NCBI GenBank assembly: GCA_022579005.1
Contig: MU401484.1
Coordinates: 95,942-159,941 of the forward strand
DNA length: 64,000 nt
DNA from: Poronia punctata
Taxonomy: Eukaryota; Ascomycota; Sordariomycetes; Xylariales; Xylariaceae
Reading direction: 5' to 3'
Positions 63,834 to 64,000 of the stretch are shown in pieces; the first letter of the stretch is position 1, and each line of letters begins with the position of its first letter. Both the position numbers and the translations under genes were made by a program. Below the pieces are notes generated by a model. The model ran no database searches, was not told the origin of the DNA, and saw only the letters and a list, made by a program, of their open reading frames with translations.

Positions 63834-64000
63834 CTAGCGTTAGTATGATGAAATGTACACACGTATACCGCACCAGGCGCCCAACCTCGACCAAGAAGGG
63901 GGGGGGGGGGGGGGGGTGGCGACTTAATTTGTGACCAAAGGAATATGGGACCAAGGAACCAAAACCATAATTCATAATAAGGACCAAAGGGTTAAAAATA
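63834..64000. other. Right edge: lipase intron, 19-G run and low-complexity tail
   Basis: Positions 63834-63870 look like an intron of the lipase gene. A run of 19 G at 63,898-63,916 follows, then a tail with repeated GACCAA-type words to the end. A preceding coding exon could not be read through this part, which may be a poorly assembled end. Confidence 0.4.

Overview
The window comes from a filamentous ascomycete (Pezizomycotina, most likely a Sordariomycete; species not determinable from sequence alone). The evidence is many short GT...AG introns with CTAAC-like branch sites, a NoxR-type NADPH-oxidase regulator, an AA9 lytic polysaccharide monooxygenase, a chitin deacetylase with several CBM18 modules, and a heavily C-to-T mutated repeat block.

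Positions 1-15,345 form an extremely AT-rich repeat compartment. It holds two Ty3/gypsy retrotransposons. Element A (81-9149) is a chromovirus with 190-bp LTRs and a 5-bp target duplication (AGCAC at 76-80 and 9150-9154). It sits inside element B, whose pol remnants run from 9155 to about 12,900. Both read on the plus strand, both are full of stops, and both have lost the catalytic Asp pair of reverse transcriptase (now Asn-Asn). A gapless comparison of the two LTRs of A shows only C/T and G/A differences, and the changed C almost always follows a pyrimidine. This is not the usual CpA signature of repeat-induced point mutation and is the most unusual signal in the window.

At about 15,345 the composition changes abruptly to ordinary gene-bearing DNA. 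Sixteen genes follow. In order: AAR2 (+), ribosomal protein uS9/RPS16 (-), ESCRT-II SNF8 (+), AA9 LPMO (-), DEAD-box helicase DBP2 (-), THI20-type thiamine enzyme (-), TORC2 subunit Rictor/Avo3 (-), NoxR (-), copper chaperone CCS1 (-), mitochondrial uL13m (+), uricase (-), chitin deacetylase (-), Sec12 (-), intradiol ring-cleavage dioxygenase (-), and a patatin-type triacylglycerol lipase cut by the right edge (-). That is fifteen protein families in the gene-bearing part, plus a doubtful small ORF in the repeat block. Exon structures were rebuilt by hand from splice signals, reading-frame closure and family similarity; all complete models close in frame.

The genes are housekeeping (splicing, translation, endosomal sorting, ER export, TOR signalling, thiamine, purine breakdown, copper delivery) mixed with plant- or cell-wall-related secreted enzymes. 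They are not a functional cluster or an operon. Gene-free stretches are long (39.5-44.2 kb, 53.8-57.6 kb). They carry many copies of the octamer TACTCGTA (or its complement) and of GTAGGTAG-like runs. A 503-nt intron in DBP2 with a perfect 14-bp hairpin and an 11-nt microexon in RPS16 are further points of interest.
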